Below are positions 1 through 8,851 of a stretch of 64,000 nt of DNA, piece after piece. How positions within the stretch are numbered: position 1 is the first letter of the stretch; each line of letters opens with the position of its first letter. This DNA comes from Pseudomonas sp. RIT288. Lineage in GTDB: Bacteria > Pseudomonadota > Gammaproteobacteria > Pseudomonadales > Pseudomonadaceae. Location: contig NZ_JFYN01000014.1 in the NCBI RefSeq assembly GCF_000631985.1, positions 62,001 through 126,000 on the forward strand, given 5' to 3'. The notes below the pieces were generated by a model. That model had not been told where the DNA came from and made no database searches. It was given only the letters and a program-made list of their open reading frames with translations. The translations under genes and the position numbers were made by a program.

Positions 1-353
1 GGCAGGCGTCTTTTCAGCCATTCGCTTTGCAGCTTGGCCGCTGTCAGTAACTGACCGATGTCGTCGTGCAGTTCCCGGCTGAGACGGTGGCGTTCGTTTT
101 CCTGGACTTCCAGCAAACGGTCGGCGAGTTCCTGAGGCTGGAACTTGATCGATTTGCGCGACAGTCGATATTGCACCCAGACGCAACCGGTGGCGGCGAT
201 ATTCAGCAGCAACAGCCCCAGTGAAAGTGGTGCCGAAAAACCATAGGTCAGCAGGCAGCCGACGGTGGCGATGACACACAATACGAGTGTGAACCGGCGT
301 GCATTTTCCCGGGACGGTGGCCATGTGGTGATTGACTTGAGGCTGGCGTACAT
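1..353 (-). CDS. Sensor histidine kinase, NarX/UhpB-like (partial)
   Basis: This is the 5' part of a gene that continues past the left edge; 117 codons are visible. The protein starts with a short cytoplasmic tail, then two hydrophobic stretches at about residues 22-38 and 43-62 that should be membrane helices, then an H-box of the HisKA_3 type (SRELHDDIGQ, phosphoacceptor His about residue 96). That dimerisation/phosphoacceptor type is typical of kinases paired with LuxR/NarL-class response regulators. The kinase ATPase domain and the partner regulator are not in the window, so the signal is unknown. The start codon at 351-353 has only a weak ribosome binding site; an in-frame TTG lies 15 bases upstream. 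Confidence 0.8.
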   Translation of the reverse strand, partial: MYASLKSITTWPPSRENARRFTLVLCVIATVGCLLTYGFSAPLSLGLLLLNIAATGCVWVQYRLSRKSIKFQPQELADRLLEVQENERHRLSRELHDDIGQLLTAAKLQSEWLKRRL

Positions 354-845
354 AACGGATGGAGCCAATGGATGTTCGCTGCGGGTAGACCGGCCGGTGG
401 CGGGCGGATCTCTGTCTGAAAATGCTGTCAATTATGTTATTGGTTTTAACCAGGTTCAGTGAACGCTGTTTGACCGCCAACTTCGGTGGATGACTGTCAG
501 TGAATCACTGTGCCATTAATTGAAAGCAACTAATGGCCGGCATAATAGCACTTAAGATACCGTTGGTCGCGCTTGCCATATATGTCCAGTGAGTCAGGAA
601 AGACGCCATGTTGGACGTGTGTTCCATAATGGAAAAAAGTCGCTTTACTGTGTTCGATAGATACCGATATTGCTCGAAGTTGATCGTTACTCGGACACAG
701 GCAAACCCTGAGGCCGCGGGAAAATTTCCGCTGGTTTCAGGTGTGATTATTTAATTCGAATGGTCGCTGGCAGGTATGAACTATTCATTTACGACATTCA
801 GGGCTTCGGATCAGTTACCTCGATGTGTGCATTGTCAGCACTGAA
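354..845. other. Gene-free stretch between sensor kinase and Hpt-like gene
   Basis: About 490 bases, more AT-rich than the neighbouring genes, with no convincing coding frame. It must hold the promoter of the minus-strand sensor kinase and the 3' end of the next minus-strand transcript. No terminator hairpin with a T-run, tRNA or REP element was recognised. Confidence 0.5.
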
Positions 846-1316
846 TCAGGCCTGACGTTCCGAATAGGACATGAGTGGTAGCGTTCGAGTCGCAAGTGGC
901 GGCTGAAATTCGCTTTGACCGACCTGGAACGCGAAGGCTTCGATCAGGGATGTCTGTTCGCTGGTATCCAGGCTTAACTGGCCGGTGTTGTGATCGACCA
1001 GTTCGATCTGCCAGGCCATCAGGGTGAAGCAGTCTTTGAGCGCACCCAGTGCCTGTGCGTGCAGATCGATAGGAGCCGGCGCGTGGTCGAGCAGGCTGTG
1101 AATATGCAGGGAAAACTCGGAGATCGCCTCCAGTGCCAACGCTTCAGCCCGACTCGCAAGTTTGAGCAGGGTGCTGCGCATGCAGTCGATGGCGTCCTTG
1201 TCGTTGCTGATCAGTTGCAGGTGGCTCAGGCATTCTTCGGACTTGGCCAGGAGCGTTTCAGCTTCGACGAGAAATTCGGGAAAGCGTTGTGCCCAGTCTT
1301 TACGGTCGATTGGCAT
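846..1316 (-). CDS. Degenerate Hpt-like protein beside cheV
   Basis: 156 residues of unknown function. Residues about 10-75 resemble the helical Hpt (P1) domain of CheA: an acidic N-terminal helix with EAETLL, then DAIDCMRSTLLKLASRA, which lines up with the CheA stretch that normally carries FRAVHTLKG. The phosphoacceptor His is replaced by Leu, so it should not take part in phosphotransfer. A longer reading frame runs upstream, but the ATG at 1314-1316 is preceded by GGAG at a good distance, so that start was chosen. The gene is divergent from cheV, which suggests, but does not prove, a role in chemotaxis signalling. Confidence 0.6.
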   Translation of the reverse strand: MPIDRKDWAQRFPEFLVEAETLLAKSEECLSHLQLISNDKDAIDCMRSTLLKLASRAEALALEAISEFSLHIHSLLDHAPAPIDLHAQALGALKDCFTLMAWQIELVDHNTGQLSLDTSEQTSLIEAFAFQVGQSEFQPPLATRTLPLMSYSERQA

Positions 1317-1770
1317 GCTTATCTCCACAGCGTCATGTCTGATGAGGGAATGCCGTGTGTGTCGACGATCATGCACCGTCGGGAGATCGCGCCCCACCGT
1401 GCAAGTGCACTGGCTGAGGTTTTCCAGAGGGTGGGGTTCCACTGACCTGCGATCGCACACAATAGCCTGACTCCGTTCATGCAATGAGAATGGCGTCACA
1501 TTAATGGCTATTGGATATTGCGAATATCAGGTTGGGCCTGATTGTTACTAGGGGATTCCCTTACGCGCGGGAACCTGTGACGCAAACCGTGGTCGCGCCA
1601 GAAGAGAATGTAGCAGATGAAAATACCGGGCCAGTAAACCATGATGTTAATGTGACATCAATGCCCGTGTATGGCATTTTGATGGTGAATTTTTTGGGGA
1701 TCAAGAATCGCCATAAACAGCCGATAACCCCTCATTAGTGAATTCATCAGAACAAGCCCAGGAGTCATAG
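1317..1770. other. Divergent promoter region between Hpt-like gene and cheV
   Basis: 454 bases without a convincing gene. The right half carries the FliA-type promoter of cheV (annotated separately) and an AGGAG ribosome binding site just before the cheV ATG. The left half holds the ribosome binding site, and presumably the promoter, of the minus-strand Hpt-like gene. No operator was recognised. Confidence 0.5.
1701..1727 (+). promoter_or_regulatory. FliA (sigma-28) promoter of cheV
   Basis: TCAAG at 1701-1705 and GCCGATAA at 1720-1727, separated by 14 bases. GCCGATAA is the canonical -10 element of flagellar sigma factor FliA, and TCAAG is the Pseudomonas form of its -35 element. It lies 43 bases before the cheV start codon, which fits late-class flagellar/chemotaxis expression. 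Confidence 0.75.
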
Positions 1771-2706
1771 ATGGCCGGCATTCTCGACACGGTAGACCAA
1801 CGCACGCAACTGGTGGGTGAGAATCGCCTGGAAATTCTCATGTTTCGCCTGGCCGGACGCCAATTGTTCGCGATCAACGTGTTCAAGGTTCAGGAAGTGC
1901 TGCAGTTACCGAAGCTGACCCTGATGCCGCAGCGTCATCCGTTTGTCTGTGGCGTGGTCAACCTGCGCGGCCAGACGCTGCCGGTGATCGACCTGTCCCA
2001 GGCGATCGGCATGCGTCCGCTGGTGCCGGGCCCGAACAGCACCATCATCGTCACCGAGTACAACCGTTCGGTGCAGGCTTTCCTCGTCGGTGGCGTGGAT
2101 CGCATCGTCAACATGAACTGGGAAGCCATTCTGCCGCCGCCGACCAGCGCCGGACGCCAGCATTACCTGACCGCGATCAGCAAGGTCGACGATCAACTGG
2201 TGGAAATCATCGACGTCGAGAAAGTCCTCGCCGAAATCGTCCCGTACAACGCCAAGGTCTCGCGTGACAAGCTCGACGACCCGGTGCTGGAGCGTGCCCG
2301 TGGCCGCGAAGTGCTGCTGGTGGACGACTCCAACGTGGCGCTTTCGCAATTGCGCGATACCCTTGGCCAGCTCGGGGTGAAAATGCACATCGCCAGCGAT
2401 GGTCTGAAGGCGCTGAACATGCTCAAGGCCTGGGCGGATACCGGCGTGAACATGACCGACAAACTGCTGATGGTGTTCACCGACGCGGAGATGCCGGAAA
2501 TGGACGGCTATCGCCTGACCACCGAAATACGCAACGACCCGCGCCTGCGTGGCCTGTACGTGGTGCTGCACACCTCGCTGTCCGGCAGTTTCAACGACTC
2601 GATGGTGAAAAAGGTCGGCTGCGACAACTTCCTCTCCAAGTTCCAGCCGGACAAACTGGTCGATGTGGTGCGTCAGCGTTTGATGCTCGATGAAGTGCCA
2701 GCCTGA
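1771..2706 (+). CDS. cheV: Chemotaxis coupling protein CheV
   Basis: 311 residues: an N-terminal CheW-like domain (about residues 17-160, with VVNLRGQTLPVIDL) fused to a CheY-like receiver (about 180-308). In the receiver the acidic pocket is DD at 185-186, the phosphoacceptor is D238 (TDAEMPEMDG) and the conserved Lys is K290. CheV couples chemoreceptors to CheA and can be phosphorylated, probably as a phosphate sink or adaptation device. The start is supported by AGGAG about 10 bases upstream. The usual neighbour cheR is absent, so this is probably one of several CheV paralogues rather than the copy in the main flagellar cluster. Confidence 0.95.
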   Translation: MAGILDTVDQRTQLVGENRLEILMFRLAGRQLFAINVFKVQEVLQLPKLTLMPQRHPFVCGVVNLRGQTLPVIDLSQAIGMRPLVPGPNSTIIVTEYNRSVQAFLVGGVDRIVNMNWEAILPPPTSAGRQHYLTAISKVDDQLVEIIDVEKVLAEIVPYNAKVSRDKLDDPVLERARGREVLLVDDSNVALSQLRDTLGQLGVKMHIASDGLKALNMLKAWADTGVNMTDKLLMVFTDAEMPEMDGYRLTTEIRNDPRLRGLYVVLHTSLSGSFNDSMVKKVGCDNFLSKFQPDKLVDVVRQRLMLDEVPA

Positions 2707-2719
2707 TCACACCACCACA

Positions 2720-2814
2720 CAGCTCCTGCAGGAGCTGTCGAGTGAAACGAGGCTGCGATCTTTTGATCTTTTAAAGTCAAAGTCAAAAGATCGCAGCGTG
2801 CCGCAGCTCCTACA
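2720..2814. repeat. REP-type palindrome pair (family 2)
   Basis: Two inverted copies of the AGCTCCTGCAGGAGCTG / GCTGCGATCTTTTGATC element enclose a short AT-rich loop. It belongs to the same family as the repeats near 31.0, 39.1, 45.7 and 53.9 kb. It lies just after cheV, between two plus-strand genes, as expected for intergenic REP pairs. Confidence 0.8.
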
Positions 2815-2898
2815 TTGTCGTGCAGTGCTCGAACGCAGGCTTTGATTCACGGATAAAGCTCGTATAGGGTGGCATTTTTGCCCATCAGGAAGCTGGAC

Positions 2899-3705
2899 AT
2901 GCTGCGTCTGAGTGCGCTTTATCGTTACCCGTTGAAATCCGGCAAGCCCGAGATTCTGCAATCGATTGGCCTGGACAAACTCGGCCTTGAAGGTGACCGA
3001 CGCTGGATGCTGGTGGACGAGGCGAGCGGCCGCTTCCTGACACAAAGGGCCGAGGCGAAAATGAGCCAGCTGTCAGCGCTGTGGAACGCGCAGGGCGGTC
3101 TGACCCTCAGTGCGCCCGACCACGCGGCGCTGGATATCCCGTTGCCGGAGGACGATGCCGAGTTGCGTGGCGTGACCATCTGGCGTGACACCCTGCGCGT
3201 ACCGGATGCCGGTGACGAGGCGGCCCGCTGGGTCAGCGAGTTCATTGGCAAACCCACGCGGCTGGTGCAGGTGCCACTTGATCGCGCCCGTATGACGCAG
3301 GCCGGCTACGGTCGTGAAGACGACCGGGTGGCATTCGCCGATGGTTTCCCGCTGCTGCTGATTGGCGAGGCGTCATTGCAGGATCTGGAGCAAAAGGTCG
3401 GACGGCCGCTGGAGATGTTGCGGTTCCGGCCGAATCTGGTGATCGAAGGCAGTACGGCGTTCGCCGAAGATGGCTGGAAGCGCATTCGCATCGGCGATGT
3501 CGAGTTCCGGGTGGTCAAGCCTTGCTCGCGCTGCATCCTGACCACCATCGATCCTCAGACCGGTGAACGCAGTGCCGATCGAGAACCGCTGGCGACCTTG
3601 CAGAAATACCGTGCGCAGGCCGATGGCGCAATGTTCGGGCAGAACCTGGTCAACGACAGCAATGGTCGTCTGGAAGTCGGTATGCCGGTGGAAATCCTCG
3701 AATAA
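2899..3705 (+). CDS. MOSC domain protein (YcbX/mARC-like)
   Basis: 268 residues. The N-terminal MOSC_N barrel (about 1-120; LYRYPLKSG, EGDRRWMLVD) is followed by the MOSC molybdenum-cofactor domain (about 130-265). The paired cysteines C209 and C212 (KPCSRC) match the conserved site where YcbX/mARC proteins hold the molybdenum cofactor. Relatives reduce N-hydroxylated compounds. E. coli YcbX carries an extra C-terminal 2Fe-2S ferredoxin domain that is absent here, so electrons must come from a separate partner. The frame is open further upstream, but AGGA before the ATG at 2899 supports this start. The gene ends in a shared hairpin terminator. Confidence 0.88.
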   Translation: MLRLSALYRYPLKSGKPEILQSIGLDKLGLEGDRRWMLVDEASGRFLTQRAEAKMSQLSALWNAQGGLTLSAPDHAALDIPLPEDDAELRGVTIWRDTLRVPDAGDEAARWVSEFIGKPTRLVQVPLDRARMTQAGYGREDDRVAFADGFPLLLIGEASLQDLEQKVGRPLEMLRFRPNLVIEGSTAFAEDGWKRIRIGDVEFRVVKPCSRCILTTIDPQTGERSADREPLATLQKYRAQADGAMFGQNLVNDSNGRLEVGMPVEILE

Positions 3706-3720
3706 CCCAGGCCAGAAATG

Positions 3721-3756
3721 AAAAATGCCCGTGTCCATGGACACGGGCATTTTTTT
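3721..3756. terminator. Bidirectional Rho-independent terminator
   Basis: A near-perfect hairpin (ATGCCCGTGTCC / GGACACGGGCAT) flanked by an A-run on the left and a T-run on the right. It can end transcription of the MOSC gene from the left and of ppnP from the right. Confidence 0.9.
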
Positions 3757-3777
3757 GCACCGCGAAAAAACGTGGGC

Positions 3778-4062
3778 TTAGCCGCGGTATTCGCAGAGGT
3801 AAGCGGTATCAACGGCGACTTTCAGCTGGAACTTGCTGTTGGCCGGAACGTTGAACTGGCTGCCGGCGGCGAAGGTTTCCCAGTCGCTGCTGTCCGGCAG
3901 TTTGACGGTCAGCGCACCGGAGACCACGTGCATGATCTCGCGCTGAGCGGTGCCGAATTCGTATTCGCCCGGGGCCATGACGCCGATGGTCGCCGGACCT
4001 TCAGCGGTGCCAAAAGCGATCGACTTGACGGTGCCGTCGAAGTACTCGTTGACTTTGAACAT
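3778..4062 (-). CDS. ppnP: Pyrimidine/purine nucleoside phosphorylase PpnP
   Basis: 94 residues, the same length as E. coli PpnP (YaiE/DUF1255), a small cupin-fold enzyme that phosphorolyses several nucleosides to base and ribose-1-phosphate. The sequence covers the whole family: MFKVNEYFDGTVKSIAF at the N-terminus, the GVMAPGEYEF and MHVVSGALTVKLP cupin strands, and the FNVPANSKF strand. The frame is open upstream, but the ATG at 4060-4062 matches the family N-terminus. Cytoplasmic; apparently transcribed alone. Confidence 0.93.
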   Translation of the reverse strand: MFKVNEYFDGTVKSIAFGTAEGPATIGVMAPGEYEFGTAQREIMHVVSGALTVKLPDSSDWETFAAGSQFNVPANSKFQLKVAVDTAYLCEYRG

Positions 4063-4176
4063 GGGCGATTCCTCTCGAAAAGGGCAAAAAAGGGTTAAAA
4101 AAGGCTGGCCAGTATGCACAACGCTCCCGGCGCCGTCACCTGCCCGGGGCGTGTCCGGCAAGTTCTCGCCCTGACT

Positions 4177-4719
4177 TCAGAGTGGCAAGACCAGCGGCAG
4201 CAACCGCGCGGTATTGCGCGCATCTTCCAGGGCCCGGTGCTGTTGCCCGCTGAACTGCATGCCGGCCAGCTGCAAGGCACCGTTCAGGCCCAATGGTCGT
4301 TCCAGGCGCCGGGCCTTGGCAAAGCGCTGTTTGAGGTTCATGTGCGGCACCCGGCTGAGCAGGCTGTCGAGTTGCAGGCGCTGCCATTCCTGGAGCAATT
4401 GTTTGCGGTCGTAATCGCCCCAACTGGCCCAGCCTTCGAGGCGCGGCTGGTGTTGCCCGAGCCAGCGCTCGAATGCCGGCCAGACCTCGCTCAACGGCTG
4501 TGCGGCGTCGATGTTGGCCTGGCTGATGTGCGTGAGCTCACGGCAGAACGGCGTCAGCAACGGCCGCCGGGTCGGTTTGACGAAACGCTGAAAGTGATCC
4601 TGCTCGCGACCGGCACGATCAACCAGCGTCGCGCCGATTTCGATGATTTCCATGTCCGTTACCGGCCAGCCACCTTCATCTGTGGTGGCTTCCAGATCAA
4701 TGACCAGCCAATGGGGCAT
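4177..4719 (-). CDS. 3'-5' exonuclease, DEDDh family
   Basis: 180 residues of the RNase T/DnaQ-like fold. Exo I has D8 and E10 (VIDLEAT), Exo II has D102/D104 (WGDYD), and Exo III has H161 and D166 (HRALEDARNT), giving a complete DEDDh metal site. ELTHISQANID is typical of the Eri-1/KapD-like subgroup acting on RNA or structured DNA ends. Substrate unknown. The gene is 70 bases downstream of atuF on the same strand, but nothing ties it to terpene degradation. Confidence 0.88.
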   Translation of the reverse strand: MPHWLVIDLEATTDEGGWPVTDMEIIEIGATLVDRAGREQDHFQRFVKPTRRPLLTPFCRELTHISQANIDAAQPLSEVWPAFERWLGQHQPRLEGWASWGDYDRKQLLQEWQRLQLDSLLSRVPHMNLKQRFAKARRLERPLGLNGALQLAGMQFSGQQHRALEDARNTARLLPLVLPL

Positions 4720-4789
4720 CGCAGGTTTCCTGATTTACGCGTCCTGATAGATCAGAGCGTAGTCAAACCTTGCGTTTGCGCCTGGCGAC

Positions 4790-6751
4790 TCACTCGACCT
4801 GCAACAGAACCTGACGATTTTTTACCTGATCGCCGACCTTGACCTGCACCCGCTTGAGCACGCCGTCGATGCCGGCCTTGAGCGGATGCTCCATTTTCAT
4901 TGCTTCCAGCACCACCAGCAACTGACCTTTGCTGACCGGGCTGCCTTCGCTGACCAGCACGTCGACGATGGCACCGTCCATCGGCGCTTTCAGTGTCCCG
5001 GAGCTGACGCTGCTCTGACTGCTGATCTGCGCATGAGTTCGATCCTCCAGGCGCAGGTTGCCCGGGTGGGTGAACAGCCAGAGTTCTTCGCCATCAATCC
5101 GGTAGGCGTGACGCTGGCGCAGGCCGTCGACTTCCAGCGTCACCGCGCGCTCGTCGCAATTGATGACGCTCAGTGCCAGTGCGCGCTGCATCACGTTCAC
5201 GGTGAAGCGGCCATCGCTGCCAGCAAGCAGTTGCAAGGTCCAGTCCTGCTGTTCCAGCCCGAGGCGGTAATCGAGCGGCGCGCCGACATTGTTGCGCCAG
5301 CCCTTGAGCGGTGCACGATGCGCCTGCGCGCCGGCCTGATAAAACAGCACGGCGGCGATGGCCAGCTCCTCCGCGGTGGGGGCGTAAGTCTGCAGGCAAG
5401 GATGGTCAGTGAAGCGCTGAGCAATGAACGCGGTGCTGAATTCGCCGCTGATGAACTGCGGATGCTGCAGCAGGCTGACCAGCAAACGCTGGTTGCTCTG
5501 AACGCCGAGCAGCACGCTGTCCTGCACCGCGCGCAACAGCTTGCGGCGCGCCTCTTCGCGGGTGGCGCCGTGGGCGATCAGTTTGCCGAGCATCGGATCA
5601 TAGAACGGGCTGACCCACTGACCTTCACGCAAGCCGTGATCGATCCGCGCGCCCGGACTCACTGCCGGTTCCCAGGCCTGCACACGACCGGTCTGTGGGA
5701 GGAAATTCTGCGTCGGATCTTCGGCATACAACCGCACTTCCATGGCGTGGCCGTTCAGCGTGACCTGATCCTGAGTCAGTGGCAGCGGCTGGCCTTCGGC
5801 GACGGCCAGTTGCCAGGCGACCAGATCCTGCCCGGTGATCAACTCGGTCACCGGATGCTCGACCTGCAGACGGGTGTTCATTTCCAGAAAGTAGAACTGC
5901 CCACGGGCATCGAGCAGAAACTCGACGGTGCCGGCACCGAGGTAATTCACCGCGCGGCCAGCCTTCAATGCCGCTTCGCCCATGGCCTGGCGCAACTCGC
6001 GGGTCATCACCGGGCAGGGTGCTTCCTCGACGACTTTCTGATGGCGGCGCTGCACCGAGCAGTCGCGCTCGCCGAGGTAGATCAGGTTGCCGTGACAGTC
6101 GCCGAACAGTTGCACCTCGACGTGTCGTGGTTCGATCAGCGCCTGTTCGAGGATCAGTTCATCACTGCCGAAACCGTTCAGCGCTTCGGAGCGTGCGGTG
6201 CGCAGTTGCGCTGGCAACTCGTCGCTGCTGCGCACCAGACGCATGCCGCGTCCACCGCCGCCAGCGCTGGCCTTGATCATCAGTGGATAGCCGATGCGCT
6301 CGGCTTCGCGCAGCAACGTGGCGTCATCCTGCGCGGCGCCTTGATAGCCGGCGATGCAGGGAACGCCGGCGTCGAGCATGGCGATTTTCGACAGGCGCTT
6401 GCTGCCCATCAGCTCGATGGCCTCGGCGCTGGGGCCGATGAAGGTCAGGTTGGCCGCTGCGCAGGCGCGGGCGAACTCGGCGTTTTCCGAGAGAAAGCCG
6501 TAGCCTGGGTGGATCGCGTCGGCACCGCTGCGGCGCGCGGCGTCGAGGATCGCCGGGATGTTCAGGTAGGACTGCTGCACCGGTGCGGCGCCGATGTTCA
6601 CCGCTTGATCGGCCATCTGCACGTGCAGGGCATCGGCGTCGGCATCGCTGAATACGGCGACGGTGCGATAGCCGAGGGCCTGGGCGGTGCGCTGAATGCG
6701 GCAGGCGATTTCACCGCGGTTGGCGATCAGGATTTTGTGGATGACGGGCAT
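4790..6751 (-). CDS. atuF: Geranyl-CoA carboxylase, biotin-carrying alpha subunit AtuF
   Basis: 653 residues. Biotin carboxylase N-terminal domain (IHKILIANRGEIACRI), ATP-grasp domain with the Gly-rich loop KASAGGGGRGM at about 160-170, biotin carboxylase C-terminal domain (about 335-445), and a C-terminal biotin carrier domain with the biotinyl lysine K619 in EAMKMEHP. This ATP-dependent half charges biotin with CO2 for AtuC, which carboxylates cis-geranyl-CoA. By sequence alone it could be the methylcrotonyl-CoA carboxylase subunit LiuD. The neighbours AtuA and AtuB decide for the atu pathway. A REPIN separates it from atuE. Confidence 0.88.
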   Translation of the reverse strand: MPVIHKILIANRGEIACRIQRTAQALGYRTVAVFSDADADALHVQMADQAVNIGAAPVQQSYLNIPAILDAARRSGADAIHPGYGFLSENAEFARACAAANLTFIGPSAEAIELMGSKRLSKIAMLDAGVPCIAGYQGAAQDDATLLREAERIGYPLMIKASAGGGGRGMRLVRSSDELPAQLRTARSEALNGFGSDELILEQALIEPRHVEVQLFGDCHGNLIYLGERDCSVQRRHQKVVEEAPCPVMTRELRQAMGEAALKAGRAVNYLGAGTVEFLLDARGQFYFLEMNTRLQVEHPVTELITGQDLVAWQLAVAEGQPLPLTQDQVTLNGHAMEVRLYAEDPTQNFLPQTGRVQAWEPAVSPGARIDHGLREGQWVSPFYDPMLGKLIAHGATREEARRKLLRAVQDSVLLGVQSNQRLLVSLLQHPQFISGEFSTAFIAQRFTDHPCLQTYAPTAEELAIAAVLFYQAGAQAHRAPLKGWRNNVGAPLDYRLGLEQQDWTLQLLAGSDGRFTVNVMQRALALSVINCDERAVTLEVDGLRQRHAYRIDGEELWLFTHPGNLRLEDRTHAQISSQSSVSSGTLKAPMDGAIVDVLVSEGSPVSKGQLLVVLEAMKMEHPLKAGIDGVLKRVQVKVGDQVKNRQVLLQVE

Positions 6752-6790
6752 GTTGATCTTCCTGAGTATTTGGCGGTGGGTTGGCTGGCC

Positions 6791-6866
6791 TCTTCGCGAG
6801 CAGGCTCACTCCCACAAGGAATTTGCATCGTTCACAAAACCTGTGGGAGCGAGCCTGCTCGCGAAG
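6791..6866. repeat. REPIN (family 1) between atuE and atuF
   Basis: Two inverted copies of GTGGGAGCGAGCCTGCTCGCGAA with a short loop fill most of the gap between atuE and atuF. It may weaken or stabilise the polycistronic message at this point. Confidence 0.9.
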
Positions 6867-6869
6867 CTT

Positions 6870-7667
6870 TTAAAGGGCCCATCGCGGTTTGCGCTTTTGC
6901 ACGAAAGCCAGGGTGCCCTCGATCCCTTCGGCCCCGGTCACCGCTTCGCTGAACCATTGCGCTGCCTCATCCAGCAGTTCATTCGAGGGCTGCCCGGCAC
7001 TGGCGAGCAGCAATTTTTTGGTCGCCGCATTCGCTTCGGGCGCGCAGTACAGAACGTGGTCGAGCACTTCGTCGAGTCGTTCTGCCAGTGCCTGCGGATC
7101 CTGCTCAACGAAGTGCACCAGTCCCAGCCGCCGCGCCTGATGGCCGTCGAAACGTGCCGCGGTCAGCGCCAGACGGCGAGTCTCGGTCAGGCCGATGCGC
7201 TGCACCACGAACGGAGCGATCTGCGCCGGCAGCAAACCCAGGCTGGTTTCCGGCAGGCCGAACTGCGCCTGATGATCGGCCATGGCTATGTCGCTGACGC
7301 AAGCCAGCCCGAATCCGCCGCCCAGCACTGCGCCTTGCAACACTGTGATCAGCACTTGCGGTGCGTGCTGCGCTTCTTGCAGCAGCGCACCGAAAGCGCG
7401 GTTCAGTTCGCGATAGGCATCGGCGCCCTGGGCGCGGGCGCCGGCCATGTCCTTGATGTCGCCACCGGCGCAGAAATGCCCGCCGGCACCGCTGAGCACT
7501 AGAGCACGAACACCACGGTCATCACGCACTGCCGTCAGCACCGCACGCAATTCGCTGACCATCTGCAGGCTCATCGCATTGCGGCTGTCCGGGCGATTGA
7601 GGGTGATGTGCAGCACACCGCCATGCAGTTCCAGCAACAGCGTCTGGCATTCCGGCAGACTGCTCAT
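6870..7667 (-). CDS. atuE: Isohexenylglutaconyl-CoA hydratase AtuE
   Basis: 265 residues of the crotonase superfamily. Both oxyanion-hole regions are visible: GGHFCAGGDIKDM and VLQGAVLGGGFGLACVSD. In the acyclic terpene pathway it hydrates isohexenylglutaconyl-CoA made by the geranyl-CoA carboxylase. The start at 7665-7667 overlaps the atuD stop codon by ATGA, which implies translational coupling and is preferred over longer in-frame starts inside atuD. LiuC of leucine degradation is a close relative; context favours AtuE. Confidence 0.85.
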   Translation of the reverse strand: MSSLPECQTLLLELHGGVLHITLNRPDSRNAMSLQMVSELRAVLTAVRDDRGVRALVLSGAGGHFCAGGDIKDMAGARAQGADAYRELNRAFGALLQEAQHAPQVLITVLQGAVLGGGFGLACVSDIAMADHQAQFGLPETSLGLLPAQIAPFVVQRIGLTETRRLALTAARFDGHQARRLGLVHFVEQDPQALAERLDEVLDHVLYCAPEANAATKKLLLASAGQPSNELLDEAAQWFSEAVTGAEGIEGTLAFVQKRKPRWAL

Positions 7668-8821
7668 TTCTTTTTCCCCGGCAGGATGCCCATCAGTTTG
7701 CAGATGATCCCCAGCATGATTTCGTCGGCACCGCCGCCGATCGATACCAGCCGCACATCGCGATAGGCGCGGGCCACCGGGTTGTCCCACATGAAGCCCA
7801 TGCCGCCCCAATATTGCAGGCAGCTGTCGCTGACCTCACGGCCGAGGCGCCCGGCCTTGAGCTTGGCCATCGACGCCAGACGCGTGACGTCCTGACCCTT
7901 CACATATTGCTCCGTGGCCTGATAGACCAGCGCCCGCAAGCATTCGATTTCGGTCTGCAATTCGGCGAGGCGGAAATGGATCACCTGATTGTCGATCAGC
8001 GCATTACCGAAGGTCTTGCGTTCCTTGCAGTACTCGATGGTGCTGTCGACGCAATATTCCAGACCCTTGATCATGTTCGCCGCGCCGAACAGGCGTTCTT
8101 CCTGGAACTGCAGCATCTGCATCATGAACCCGGCGCCTTCGTGGCCGATGCGGTTGCGCTGCGGCACACGCACGTTGTCGAAAAACACCTGGGCGGTTTC
8201 CGAACTGCGCATGCCGAGCTTGTCCAGGTGCGAGCTGAGGCTGATCCCCGGGGTGTTCATCGGCACCATGATCAGCGACTTGTTGATGTGCGGCTTGTCG
8301 TCCGAGGTGTTGGCCAGCAGGCAGATGAAGTCGGCGCTGGGCGAGTTGGTGATCCACATCTTGCTGCCGTTGATCACGTAATCGTCGCCGTCCTTGCGCG
8401 CACTGGTCTTGAGCCCGGCGACGTCGGAGCCGGCACCGACTTCCGAGACCCCGATGCAACCGACCTGCTCGCCGGTAATCGCCGGGCGGAGAAATTCGTC
8501 GCGCAATTCGTCGGAGCCGAAGCGGGCCAGCGCCGGGGTGCACATGTCGGTCTGCACGCCGATCGACATCGGAATGCCGCCACAATGAATGGTGCCGAAC
8601 TCTTCGGCTGCGACAATCGAATAGCTGTAGTCGAGGCCCATGCCGCCAAATTTTTCCGGTTTGGAAATCCCCAGCAGACCGAGGTCGCCGGCCTTGCGGA
8701 AAATCTCGTGGATCGGAAAGCGTCCGGCCTTTTCCCATTCATCGACGTGCGGGTTGATCTCGTGCTCGACGAATTGGCGGACGGTGCGGCGCAGTGCTTC
8801 GTGTTCCGGGGTGAAGATCAT
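7664..8821 (-). CDS. atuD: Citronellyl-CoA dehydrogenase AtuD
   Basis: 385 residues of the FAD-dependent acyl-CoA dehydrogenase family: N-terminal helical domain, central beta domain with GCIGVSEVGAGSD and KMWITNSPSADF, and a C-terminal helical domain with the likely catalytic base E367 (GGGADEIMLG). In the pathway it oxidises citronellyl-CoA to geranyl-CoA. AGGAG precedes the start codon. It sits between atuC and atuE in the same order as in P. aeruginosa. Confidence 0.88.
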   Translation of the reverse strand: MIFTPEHEALRRTVRQFVEHEINPHVDEWEKAGRFPIHEIFRKAGDLGLLGISKPEKFGGMGLDYSYSIVAAEEFGTIHCGGIPMSIGVQTDMCTPALARFGSDELRDEFLRPAITGEQVGCIGVSEVGAGSDVAGLKTSARKDGDDYVINGSKMWITNSPSADFICLLANTSDDKPHINKSLIMVPMNTPGISLSSHLDKLGMRSSETAQVFFDNVRVPQRNRIGHEGAGFMMQMLQFQEERLFGAANMIKGLEYCVDSTIEYCKERKTFGNALIDNQVIHFRLAELQTEIECLRALVYQATEQYVKGQDVTRLASMAKLKAGRLGREVSDSCLQYWGGMGFMWDNPVARAYRDVRLVSIGGGADEIMLGIICKLMGILPGKKK

Positions 8822-8851
8822 TTTTATTGTTCTCCTGGGGATCCGTGGCAG

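Noticed and set aside
354..845. Possible small genes or regulatory RNA in the left gene-free stretch
   Set aside because: Only short frames without ribosome binding sites and no stable hairpin followed by a T-run were seen.
4886..6952. Plus-strand open frame opposite atuF
   Set aside because: Antisense shadow of the biotin carboxylase gene, including translation through a REPIN.
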